Shown here piece by piece: positions 36,766-44,177 of a stretch of 64,000 bases of DNA. Each line of letters starts with the position of its first letter. The first letter of the stretch is position 1. The position numbers and the translations under genes are program-made. The notes under the pieces were generated by a model. It was not told the DNA's origin. It worked only from the letters and a program-made list of their open reading frames with translations, and searched no databases. Source of the stretch: Bacillus sp. HSf4 (GTDB taxonomy: Bacteria; Bacillota; Bacilli; Bacillales; Bacillaceae); assembly GCF_029537375.1 (NCBI RefSeq), contig NZ_CP120679.1:167501-231500 (forward strand). Reading direction: 5' to 3'.

Positions 36766-37410
36766 ATGACCTTGAACATTAAAGTCTATTCAGATTACGT
36801 CTGCCCGTTTTGTTTTCTTGGAAAAGACCAGTTTGAGAAAGCGATCGAAGGGAAGGATGTTGAAGTCGAGTGGCTGCCGTTCGAGCTGAGGCCGCGTCCA
36901 ACGGAGCAGCTTGATCCTTTAAACGATCCGTCAAAATTGGCGATGTGGGACGGCGCCATTAAGCCGAGAATTGAAGCGTGGGGCGTCGATATGAAGCTCC
37001 CGAATGTCTCTCCGCATCCTTATACAGATTTGGCCCATGAAGGTTACCACTTTGCGAAAGAGCATGGCAAAGAGAAAGCGTACAATGACCGGGTCTACAA
37101 AGCGTTTTTCCAAGAAGACCAAAATATCGGCGATATCGATGTGTTAACAACACTCGCCAAAGAAGCGGGACTGGATGAACAGGCATTTCATGACGCTTTG
37201 GCTGAAAGAAAGTATCAAGACGTACAGCGGCAGGCGCTAAGGCATGCCTATGAAGAAGCCGGAATTACAGCCGTCCCGACTTTTATCATCGGCAATGAGC
37301 GGATCGCCGGAGCTGCAGCTCGGGAAGTGTTTGAACAGGTAATTGAAAAGGAAAGCAAACAAAAGTCTGTTGACGGCTTGCAGTGCGATCTTGACGGAAA
37401 CAGCTGCTAA
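36766..37410 (+). CDS. DsbA-family thiol oxidoreductase (FrnE-like)
   Basis: This 214-residue cytoplasmic protein has a thioredoxin fold with an inserted helical domain and active-site Cys13-Pro-Phe-Cys16 (SDYVCPFCFLGK). The cis-Pro loop is TAVPTFIIG. An additional Cys pair at the C-terminus (CDLDGNSC) is a feature of FrnE-type proteins from stress-resistant bacteria. There is no signal peptide, so it works inside the cell, probably on thiol or disulfide stress. GAAAGGAAC precedes the ATG. The promoter contains repeated operator-like motifs. Confidence 0.88.
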   Translation: MTLNIKVYSDYVCPFCFLGKDQFEKAIEGKDVEVEWLPFELRPRPTEQLDPLNDPSKLAMWDGAIKPRIEAWGVDMKLPNVSPHPYTDLAHEGYHFAKEHGKEKAYNDRVYKAFFQEDQNIGDIDVLTTLAKEAGLDEQAFHDALAERKYQDVQRQALRHAYEEAGITAVPTFIIGNERIAGAAAREVFEQVIEKESKQKSVDGLQCDLDGNSC

Positions 37411-37430
37411 GCAGGAATATGATCGATTTG

Positions 37431-37457
37431 AAGAACCCTTTAACAGGGTTCTTTTTT
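37431..37457 (+). terminator. Terminator of the DsbA-family gene
   Basis: AAGAACCC and GGGTTCTT form an 8-bp stem with a 7-nt loop, followed by a T-run. Confidence 0.88.
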
Positions 37458-37512
37458 ATACAGGAAGGAAGAGAGAAGACACGGTAAGGAGCTTCCGCTG
37501 GGGAGTTTTCGG

Positions 37513-37807
37513 AATCAAACAGAAGAAGGTTTGATTGATATCGACGAGATTGATCAAGGGTACGAAATGGCCAAAACAATATGCAGCAAGCTATTTGTAT
37601 ATGAGGCAACGGCTGTTTGCATCAGCCCGGAAATGACATAAGGGCGTTATTCAACTATACCAATTTAAATATTGCCGAGGACGAAGATATTGAAGTTTAC
37701 TCTTGCTGGGACGTGAGGAAGACAGAGAAAAAGACGATCGCTTAGATGTATTCATTCATTTACAGGCTCTTCAGTTAGGCAAACATATCAAGCTGAATAC
37801 ACAGTAA
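37513..37807 (+). pseudogene. Decayed gene fragment, frameshifted
   Basis: Three consecutive open segments in different frames read like parts of one protein: one beginning NQTEEGLIDIDEID and ending AVCISPEMT, one beginning FNYTNLNIAEDEDIEVYSCW, and one ending IHLQALQLGKHIKLNTQ. The segments keep protein-like composition but are separated by stops and frame changes, and no start codon precedes the first. I cannot name the family. It lies in a 580-bp stretch that otherwise lacks a gene. Confidence 0.55.
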
Positions 37808-37992
37808 ATGACTTTGGTTTGTTACGAATAAGAATTATCGAAGATTAGTTGTTGTAAATATCATCCAATTACACTATCACCCTTAAATATCTTTATCCTT
37901 TGAAACCCGGGAGATTGTTTTTCTTTCAAATGTTTTAATGCTAAATTTGTTATTAGACATGTATGTTAATGATATAACTAACAGTTGTTCGT

Positions 37993-38220
37993 TTGTATAT
38001 TTGTTATAATTTTTATATTAATCATCAAGAATGGAATAATTATTTGGAGGATTTTGTTTTAAAAAAGCTTGAATATAGTGTCTTAATGATGGGGGTATCG
38101 TTACTGATCTGCGCTTTGATAGAATTTGTTATCGCCTTTACAATTAATAAGCCGCCTGCAGGAAGTTTGGATCTACATTTCTTTTTATTAGTCGAGAAAA
38201 ACAACATAAAACTAAGTTAA
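37993..38220 (+). CDS. Possible small membrane ORF
   Basis: An open frame of up to 75 residues contains one strong hydrophobic segment (MMGVSLLICALIEFVIAFTI). GGAGG lies inside the frame near 38047, but no start codon follows at suitable distance in frame, so the true start is uncertain or the gene is broken. It lies 32 bp ahead of the TDT transporter gene and might belong to the same transferred piece of DNA, given the similar AT-rich composition. Confidence 0.3.
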   Translation: MYICYNFYINHQEWNNYLEDFVLKKLEYSVLMMGVSLLICALIEFVIAFTINKPPAGSLDLHFFLLVEKNNIKLS

Positions 38221-38252
38221 GGTTAGTGAAATAGTGAATTAGGAGTGAGCCT

Positions 38253-39305
38253 GTGTTACGGTATATAAAAATTCATTTAAAAGATTTATTTCCAGGATAT
38301 TTTGCACTAGTTATGGCGACTGGTGCCTTGTCTATCGGATCTTACCTTCTTGGTATGACAATCTTTGCAAAGCTTTTGTTATACGTGAATATAGTTGCTT
38401 ACATTGCTTTATGGGTGCTTACTCTCCTGCGCATTTATTTCTTTTTTCCAAGAATGCTAGTAGATATCACTAGTCATACTCGTGGACCCGGTTTCTTTAC
38501 GTATGTTGCCGGAACATGTGTGTTCGGTAGTCAGATTATTGTCGTTACTGAACAATATTCAATTGCTGTCTATTTGTGGGTACTTGCAATCCTATTGTGG
38601 TTACTTATCATGTACACCTTCTTCACAGCTGTTACGATTAGAAAAAATAAACCTTCTGTCTCAGAGGGAATTAATGGTGCATGGCTAATAGCTGCTGTTG
38701 CAACACAGTCTATTTCCATCCTAGGTACGCTTCTTACCCCATATGTAGACAATGTAAAAGTTGCTGTTTTATTTTTTACATTATGTATGTATTTTCTCGG
38801 GTGTATGCTTTATTTAAATATTATTACGTTAATTTTTTATCGCTTTACTTTTTTAAAACTTGAATTCTCAGCATTAACACCACCATATTGGATTAATATG
38901 GGTGCGGTTGCAATCACAACATTAGCAGGCTCCACCTTAATTCTTCACGCAAAAAGTTGGTCCTTGTTAAGTGAGATTACTCCTTTTTTAAAAGGCTTTA
39001 CTTTGTTTTTTTGGATTACTGGGACATGGTGGATTCCATTATTATTTATTCTTATGATTTGGAGACATCTGATCAATCGTTATCCACTTTCATATGACCC
39101 TCAGCTTTGGGGGATGGTTTTTCCGCTTGCGATGTACACAACAAGTACACTGCAATTATCAAAGGCATTAGACTTCGGTAAATTAATGATAATACCCCAT
39201 TTTATGGTTTATATCGCAATCACAGCTTGGATTTGTGTGTTTTTTAGTCTACTGCAGCAAATTTATAAAAATGCACGAACCCATTACAAATTAAAAGCTA
39301 AATAG
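38253..39305 (+). CDS. TDT/SLAC1 family transporter (TehA-like)
   Basis: This 350-residue protein has ten predicted helices and the start LFPGYFALVMATGALSIGS, which matches the tellurite-resistance/dicarboxylate transporter (TDT) family that includes TehA, Mae1 and plant SLAC1 anion channels. The substrate, an organic acid or anion, is not known. It starts at GTG 38253 with AGGAG 7 nt upstream. The DNA is clearly more AT-rich than the flanking core genes, which suggests acquisition from elsewhere. It is followed by its own terminator. Confidence 0.87.
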   Translation: MLRYIKIHLKDLFPGYFALVMATGALSIGSYLLGMTIFAKLLLYVNIVAYIALWVLTLLRIYFFFPRMLVDITSHTRGPGFFTYVAGTCVFGSQIIVVTEQYSIAVYLWVLAILLWLLIMYTFFTAVTIRKNKPSVSEGINGAWLIAAVATQSISILGTLLTPYVDNVKVAVLFFTLCMYFLGCMLYLNIITLIFYRFTFLKLEFSALTPPYWINMGAVAITTLAGSTLILHAKSWSLLSEITPFLKGFTLFFWITGTWWIPLLFILMIWRHLINRYPLSYDPQLWGMVFPLAMYTTSTLQLSKALDFGKLMIIPHFMVYIAITAWICVFFSLLQQIYKNARTHYKLKAK

Positions 39306-39323
39306 AAAGTTAACCTTTAACAC

Positions 39324-39370
39324 AAAAGCTCGTTCGCAACAGAAATTACTGATGTTCACGAGCTTTTCAC
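39324..39370 (+). terminator. Terminator of the TDT gene
   Basis: AAAAGCTCGT and ACGAGCTTTT are perfect 10-bp arms with a 24-nt loop; the second arm ends in the T-run. Confidence 0.72.
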
Positions 39371-39413
39371 ATATTACACACATAAATTATCAGAGAGCTT
39401 ACTGACAAATATG

Positions 39414-39563
39414 TTAGCAGCCTTCTTGTGGTTTATGTTGTTCCCTTTCATCACACTTAAAGCAAAGATAGTCATGGTCTGAGAGTAATACCCCATTAAA
39501 AAATCCATTTTCACAATAAATTTCTTTTCCACAGATTTTACATTCACCGATATATTCCCTCAA
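39414..39563 (-). CDS. Small zinc-ribbon-like protein, unknown function
   Basis: A 49-residue frame starts at TTG 39563 with GGAGG 6 nt upstream. It contains Cys8-x2-Cys11, Cys17 and Cys34-x2-Cys37 (ECKICGKEIYC ... LCFKCDE), the spacing of a small zinc ribbon. The strong ribosome site, Cys pairs and charged tail suggest a real gene, although it is too short for a 60-residue cut-off. It precedes nothing obvious: the racemase gene lies upstream on the same strand (start 40286, end 39594), so it could be the second gene of that operon, 30 bp after it. Confidence 0.65.
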   Translation of the reverse strand: MREYIGECKICGKEIYCENGFFNGVLLSDHDYLCFKCDEREQHKPQEGC

Positions 39564-39593
39564 ACTAATACCTCCAATCTACACACTTTAAAC

Positions 39594-40286
39594 TTAATCT
39601 AATCGTTCGACGAGAGTAGAGACATGGATAGCTGTTGTGTTGAATTGCGGCAGGGAGGTATCTGCCGGTTTAATAAGCATAGGGTGCTCCGTGCATCCTA
39701 AAATTAGACCTTCTATACGGTCCTCGTTTTCCATCCGATTGATAATATTTAGGAAAACTTCTTTAGTGTCCTCATTTACAATCCCGTTTTCCAATTCTTC
39801 AACTGTTTTTTCATGGATTAGCGCTTGTTCGTTTTCGGTGGGAACAATTACATTTATACCTGCATTTCGGAAAGGTTTTTTGAAAAAATCGTTTTCCATC
39901 GTGAAGCATGTGCCAATTAGTCCTACACTGTTTAGATGATATTGACGGACAGCCTGAACCGTTTCCTCAACAATACTGATCATAGGAAGCCGGGTTTGTT
40001 GGTTAACTTGTTCAAACACTATATGTGGAGTATTTGCCGAAATGGCAGCAAGTTCGGCGCCGGCCGCTTCTAATTCATTAACTGCCTTAGTAAGATAATC
40101 AATTAAACCTTGAGTGTTGTGTTCATCGATAAACGCAAACACTTTATACATATTGATGCTGTTGATGACAAGATGTGGTAAAACTTTATTGTTTCCATGT
40201 TTTTCTTGGTAGCCATTAATAATAGATTGATAATAATCAACTGTCGATTCGGGCCCTAAACCGCCGACCAAACCGATTTTAGCCAT
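39594..40286 (-). CDS. Aspartate/glutamate racemase family protein
   Basis: This 230-residue protein matches the broad aspartate/glutamate/hydantoin racemase family (IGLVGGLGPESTVDYY, LILGCTEHPML). These enzymes use two Cys. Cys198 is in place, but at the first site the sequence reads SANTPH, with Ala84 where CNTxH is usual. E. coli YgeA also lacks one of the two, having Thr, and handles L-substrates; here the residue is Ala. GGAGG lies 5 nt before the ATG. The possible product, a D-amino acid or an L-specific enzyme, cannot be decided. Confidence 0.85.
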   Translation of the reverse strand: MAKIGLVGGLGPESTVDYYQSIINGYQEKHGNNKVLPHLVINSINMYKVFAFIDEHNTQGLIDYLTKAVNELEAAGAELAAISANTPHIVFEQVNQQTRLPMISIVEETVQAVRQYHLNSVGLIGTCFTMENDFFKKPFRNAGINVIVPTENEQALIHEKTVEELENGIVNEDTKEVFLNIINRMENEDRIEGLILGCTEHPMLIKPADTSLPQFNTTAIHVSTLVERLD

Positions 40287-40411
40287 AAAAATCCTCCTTT
40301 AAACGTAAGTTCGACTAAATAGATAGGAATAGAAACCTTTAATACCTTAATTTTACTACACATCATTTTAATAGCAAATGAATAACTAACCATTAAGAGA
40401 GGATTACCAAA

Positions 40412-40633
40412 ATGAATCGTCTTTTTAGATCCTTATATTTACTCAAAAGGCCATATGATTGCCATCAAAATGGACCGAGCGGATGTTGCGAAGATGTCGT
40501 GTATTGCTACTCAATCTTTTCTTTCTTTATCAGTGAAAGCGGAGACTTCAGTCGGGATCATTGCATGATGAAGCGGTACCTCGTCCATGTTCAGCATCTG
40601 CGATCCGGCGCCAAGGAGATTGATTTTAGCTGA
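40412..40633 (+). CDS. Small Cys-containing protein, unknown function
   Basis: The 73-residue frame has AGAGAGG upstream of its ATG and a strong terminator 5 bp after its stop, which supports expression. It has no membrane helix and five Cys (DCHQNGPSGCCEDVVYC, HCMM). I do not recognise the family. It lies between the leftward racemase gene and the rightward pentapeptide-repeat gene and appears to be its own transcription unit. Confidence 0.55.
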   Translation: MNRLFRSLYLLKRPYDCHQNGPSGCCEDVVYCYSIFSFFISESGDFSRDHCMMKRYLVHVQHLRSGAKEIDFS

Positions 40634-40637
40634 GATG

Positions 40638-40669
40638 CAAGCCTTGCACATCACGTGCAAGGCTTGTTT
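40638..40669 (+). terminator. Terminator after the small Cys protein
   Basis: CAAGCCTTGCAC and GTGCAAGGCTTG form a perfect 12-bp stem (loop ATCAC) followed by TTTC. Confidence 0.88.
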
Positions 40670-40741
40670 CAATTCCCGATTGTATTTTTTCCAAGATCAG
40701 ACTATGATTAAGCATAGCCATTTTCAGAAGGAAGTGTAAGT

Positions 40742-41566
40742 ATGAACAACGACAGTATTCCCGGTCATTTAAGAGCGGACTGTGAGAATTGCTTCGGGTT
40801 GTGCTGTGTTGCTTTACCTTATGCAAAGTCTGCTGACTTTGCTTTTGATAAAGACGGAGGCGATCCTTGTCCCAATTTGCAGCCGGATTACAGGTGCGGC
40901 ATCCATCACGATTTGCGGGAAAGAGGGTTTCGGGGCTGTGCTGTTTATGAATGCTTCGGCGCCGGACAAAAGGTATCGCAAGAAGCCTATCAAGGAAACG
41001 ATTGGCGCGATCACCCGGCATTGGCGGAAGAAATGTTTGCCGTGTTTCCCGTGATGCAGCAGCTTCATGAAATGCTGTATTATCTGAATGAAGCGGTTCA
41101 TGTAAAAGCGGCCCATCCCATTAAGGAAGATTTGCAGATTGCTATAGAAAAAACGGAATCCCTCACGAATCTGGATCCAGCATCACTTCTTGATCTTGAT
41201 GTTCCAGGGCATCGGGCGATGGTGAATGACCTGCTTCTCTCGACAAGCGAATTCGTTCGGGCAAAAGCGAAAAAGCAGAACCGGCGGATGAAGATAGGCA
41301 GGGGAATCGATATGATCGGTGCCAATTTAAGAGGAGCCGACCTTCGGGGAGCGGATCTCAGAGGGGCGTTTTTGATTGCGGCTGATCTTCGAGGGTCTGA
41401 TATGAGGATGGCGGATCTGATCGGAGCCGATCTGCGAGACGCTGACTTGAGCGGGGCTAATCTTTTGGGAAGCATTTTTCTCACGCAAGCTCAGGTCAAT
41501 TCGGCTAAGGGTGATCGCAAAACGCAACTACCGCCTGCTTTAAAGAAACCTGGGCATTGGCTGTAG
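40742..41566 (+). CDS. Pentapeptide-repeat protein with N-terminal Cys-rich domain
   Basis: The 274-residue protein has two parts. Residues 1-75 contain a Cys cluster (CENCFGLCC, CPNL, RCGIH, GCAVYECFGAG) that probably binds metal. A helical middle follows, and residues about 194-245 hold ten or so A(D/N)LRG-type pentapeptide repeats (GANLRGADLRGADLRG), which fold as a right-handed beta helix. From memory it resembles B. subtilis YybG. Related repeat proteins can mimic DNA, but this one has too few repeats to infer gyrase protection. GGAAGTG lies upstream of the ATG. Confidence 0.87.
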   Translation: MNNDSIPGHLRADCENCFGLCCVALPYAKSADFAFDKDGGDPCPNLQPDYRCGIHHDLRERGFRGCAVYECFGAGQKVSQEAYQGNDWRDHPALAEEMFAVFPVMQQLHEMLYYLNEAVHVKAAHPIKEDLQIAIEKTESLTNLDPASLLDLDVPGHRAMVNDLLLSTSEFVRAKAKKQNRRMKIGRGIDMIGANLRGADLRGADLRGAFLIAADLRGSDMRMADLIGADLRDADLSGANLLGSIFLTQAQVNSAKGDRKTQLPPALKKPGHWL

Positions 41567-41604
41567 GGCACTGGCCAACAAAAGACAAAAGCGGAGGCAT
41601 ACCT

Positions 41605-42312
41605 ATGAAAACGTATCGCACTTTATTGTTTGATGTCGATGACACACTTTTGGATTTCGGCGCCGCGGAAAACACCGCGCTGCGCCTGCTCTTTGAGGAA
41701 CAAAACATTCCTTTCACAGATCAAATCAAAGCTGATTACAAAAGAATCAATCAGCATTTATGGCGGTCTTTTGAAGACGGCGGCATCAGCCGCGATGAAG
41801 TGGTGAATACCCGTTTTTCCCTTTTATTGAAGGAATATGGCTTGGAGGCTGACGGGGCGCTGCTTGAGAAAAAATATCGCGGTTTCCTGGAGGAAGGGCA
41901 TCAGCTGATAGACGGAGCTTTTGACTTGATCGAGCGCCTGCGCCGGGATTATGATCTGTACATTGTCACCAACGGCGTTTCCAAAACACAGTATAAGCGC
42001 CTGCGTGATTCAGGGCTGTACCCAAGTTTTCAGGATATTTTCGTTTCGGAGGACACCGGCTTTCAGAAGCCGATGAAGGAATTCTTTGACTATGTGTTTG
42101 CGCGGATCCCTGATTTTTCCCCAGAGCAGGGGCTGATCATCGGCGATTCTTTGACGGCCGACATCAAAGGGGGACGGCTGGCGGGGCTTGATACATGCTG
42201 GTTTAATCCAGGCAGAAAAGCGAGTGATCCAGACATTGTTCCGACGTATCAAATCCAGCATCTCGATGAGCTGGAACAGATTTTAAATGTTGAGAGGAAG
42301 ACGCCTGTTTGA
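41605..42312 (+). CDS. yfnB: HAD-family nucleotidase, YjjG/YfnB type
   Basis: This 235-residue hydrolase has all HAD motifs: DVDDTLLDFG near the N-terminus, VTNGVSKTQ, Lys in FQKPMKEFF and GDSLTADIKGG. YjjG-type enzymes dephosphorylate non-canonical pyrimidine nucleotides. The length equals that of B. subtilis YfnB as I recall. ATG 41605 is preceded by GCGGAGG; an in-frame extension upstream overlaps the previous gene. A hairpin with T-run (42300-42336) follows. Confidence 0.87.
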   Translation: MKTYRTLLFDVDDTLLDFGAAENTALRLLFEEQNIPFTDQIKADYKRINQHLWRSFEDGGISRDEVVNTRFSLLLKEYGLEADGALLEKKYRGFLEEGHQLIDGAFDLIERLRRDYDLYIVTNGVSKTQYKRLRDSGLYPSFQDIFVSEDTGFQKPMKEFFDYVFARIPDFSPEQGLIIGDSLTADIKGGRLAGLDTCWFNPGRKASDPDIVPTYQIQHLDELEQILNVERKTPV

Positions 42313-42336
42313 GCATTGTTCAGCAGACGTTTTTTG
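42300..42336 (+). terminator. Terminator after yfnB
   Basis: ACGCCTGTTTGA and TTCAGCAGACGT pair with two G-T or mismatched positions and are followed by six T. The first arm overlaps the stop codon. Confidence 0.7.
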
Positions 42337-42424
42337 TCTGGAATGATCTCAATATTATTCATATTAAAATAATATATTTTTAAACAGTCAATATATCAAA
42401 AAAGTGTTCTTCTGAAAAAAACAA

Positions 42425-42453
42425 TTGTATTCACTGGGGGAATTTATTATGAT
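42425..42453 (+). promoter_or_regulatory. Promoter of the amino acid permease gene
   Basis: TTGTAT (42425-42430), a 17-bp spacer and TATGAT (42448-42453) lie about 105 bp upstream of the start codon, leaving a leader of roughly 95 nt. Confidence 0.6.
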
Positions 42454-42489
42454 AAAATAAGTAATTTGGAAATAAAACGATTAAATGAT

Positions 42490-42504
42490 AATTTTCAGAT
42501 TTTT
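42490..42504. promoter_or_regulatory. CodY-box-like sequence
   Basis: AATTTTCAGATTTTT matches the CodY consensus AATTTTCWGAAAATT except at three positions. It lies in the leader of an amino acid permease gene, a typical CodY target. The match is imperfect and the region is AT-rich. Confidence 0.4.
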
Positions 42505-42558
42505 ATAACATAATAATGCGGAGTTCCAGATATTTGGCCGTAAAGAGGAGGAAATGAA

Positions 42559-43929
42559 GTGGCGAAGGAAGAACTGAAGCGGGGCCTGGGAGCGCGTCAT
42601 ATTCAGATGATCGCTTTAGGCGGCACAATCGGTGTTGGTTTATTTATGGGATCAGCCAGCACGATTCAGTGGACAGGCCCGTCCGTCCTGCTTGCTTATG
42701 CAATCTGCGGGATTTTTATCTTTTTTATTATGCGTGCAATGGGAGAAATGTTGTATGTCGAGCCCAGCACAGGCTCATTTGCGACATTCGGCCATCAATA
42801 TATACATCCGCTTGCAGGGTATATGACCGCATGGAGCAACTGGTTTCAGTGGGTCATTGTCGGGATGAGCGAGATTATCGCCGTCGGTGAATACATGCAG
42901 TACTGGTTTCCGGATCTGCCTGCCTGGATACCGGGCATCATCGCGATGGCGATTCTTGGAGGAGCCAATCTGATTTCCGTGAAGTCATTCGGCGAATTTG
43001 AATTTTGGTTTGCCATGATTAAAATTGTCACGATCATCCTCATGATTATCGCCGGACTGGGGATTATTTTCTTCGGTTTCGGCAATGACGGACAAGCGAT
43101 CGGTTTGTCCAATCTCTGGTCGCACGGCGGTTTCTTTGCAGGCGGCTTCTCAGGCTTTTTCTTTGCGTTGTCTCTTGTGATCGCGGCTTATCAGGGAGTG
43201 GAGCTGATCGGCATTACTGCCGGCGAAGCAAAAGATCCGCAAAACACGCTAAAGAATGCGATTCAAAGCATCATCTGGCGGATTTTGATTTTTTACATTG
43301 GTGCCATCTTTGTGATTGTTACGGTGTACCCTTGGGATGAACTCAATTCGATCGGAAGCCCGTTTGTATCAACATTCGCGAAAATCGGCATTACCGCGGC
43401 AGCCGGAATCATTAACTTTGTCGTGATTACGGCGGCTATGTCAGGCTGCAACAGCGGGATTTTCAGCGCGGGCCGCATGCTTTACACATTGGGTGTAAAC
43501 GGGCAGGCGCCGAAGTTCTTTACGAAGATTTCCCGAAATGGCGTGCCGTTGTACGGTACGATTGCCGTTTTGATCGGCCTGGCCGTCGGTGTCGTGTTAA
43601 ATTATATTGCACCGCCTAAGATCTTTGTGTACGTATACAGTGCGAGTGTTCTCCCGGGGATGATCCCGTGGTTTGTCATTCTGCTCAGCCATATTGGATT
43701 CAGAAAGGCGAAAGGAGCGGAACTCGACAGTCATCCGTTCAAAATGCCTTTCGCTCCTGTGACAAACTATGTGACGATCGCCTTCTTATTGATGGTGTTG
43801 GTCGGCATGTGGTTTAACGATGACACGCGGGTGTCTTTGATTGTCGGAATCATTTTTCTGGCGGTTGTGGCTGTCAGCTACTATGTGTTTAGGATCGGAA
43901 AGCGTTCCTCGACAGATGTGCAAAAATGA
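42559..43929 (+). CDS. Amino acid permease (APC superfamily, AapA/AlaP type)
   Basis: The 456-residue protein has 12 predicted helices and begins with the AAT-family signature [40 protein letters not shown] and [20 protein letters not shown] are typical of the alanine/neutral amino acid permeases AapA, AlaP (YtnA) and relatives in B. subtilis. The substrate within this group cannot be settled. It starts at GTG 42559 after AGAGGAGG. It has its own promoter, a long leader and a possible CodY site, and converges with the DUF5667-like gene across a repeated element. Confidence 0.92.
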   Translation: MAKEELKRGLGARHIQMIALGGTIGVGLFMGSASTIQWTGPSVLLAYAICGIFIFFIMRAMGEMLYVEPSTGSFATFGHQYIHPLAGYMTAWSNWFQWVIVGMSEIIAVGEYMQYWFPDLPAWIPGIIAMAILGGANLISVKSFGEFEFWFAMIKIVTIILMIIAGLGIIFFGFGNDGQAIGLSNLWSHGGFFAGGFSGFFFALSLVIAAYQGVELIGITAGEAKDPQNTLKNAIQSIIWRILIFYIGAIFVIVTVYPWDELNSIGSPFVSTFAKIGITAAAGIINFVVITAAMSGCNSGIFSAGRMLYTLGVNGQAPKFFTKISRNGVPLYGTIAVLIGLAVGVVLNYIAPPKIFVYVYSASVLPGMIPWFVILLSHIGFRKAKGAELDSHPFKMPFAPVTNYVTIAFLLMVLVGMWFNDDTRVSLIVGIIFLAVVAVSYYVFRIGKRSSTDVQK

Positions 43930-43932
43930 AAA

Positions 43933-43959
43933 AAGGACCCGATATGTTTTCGGGTCCTT
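43933..43959. terminator. Hairpin at the 3' end of the permease gene
   Basis: AAGGACCCGA and TCGGGTCCTT form a perfect 10-bp stem. On the minus strand it is followed by TTTTTTCATTTTTG, so it is a good leftward terminator; rightward it lacks a T-run. It borders the repeated element at 43962. Confidence 0.8.
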
Positions 43960-43961
43960 CC

Positions 43962-44141
43962 AGATTGTTGACAAAATCCCAAAACGGCTTTTAGTTTTGG
44001 GATTTTGTCATCCTTCTTTCAGCGTGATTGAAAACCCTTGCAGTCTAGGAAGGTCGAGCATCGTAGCGGAGCGAATGTTGCAATTCGTGAGCACCGACGC
44101 GCAGGCCTGACAACGAATGCGAGGGTTTGTCGACACGCTGA
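43962..44141 (-). repeat. Structured intergenic repeat element, copy A
   Basis: These 180 bp recur, inverted, at 56428-56604 with about 85-90% identity by eye. The minus strand runs from TCAGCGTGTCGACAAACCCT to TTTTGTCAACAATCT. Its outer parts pair (CAGCGTG with CACGCTG; AACCCTTGC with GCGAGGGTT), and a separate long hairpin is formed by GACAAAATCCCAAAAC and GTTTTGGGATTTTGTC. It has no coding frame shared by both copies. Both copies lie between convergent genes. B. subtilis is known to have a 190-bp intergenic repeat; whether this is its counterpart needs alignment. Confidence 0.88.
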
Positions 44142-44164
44142 GGGTCACACGTATTGTGTGACCC
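44142..44164. terminator. Hairpin between the repeat and the DUF5667-like gene
   Basis: GGGTCACAC and GTGTGACCC form a perfect 9-bp stem with loop GTATT, 13 bp after the stop of the leftward gene. No T-run follows, so transcripts probably continue into the repeat. Confidence 0.6.
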
Positions 44165-44177
44165 ATTGTTTAAGATA

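Noticed and set aside
41098..41527. Repeat-containing frames on the minus strand
   Set aside because: They mirror the pentapeptide repeats of the real gene at 40742-41566.
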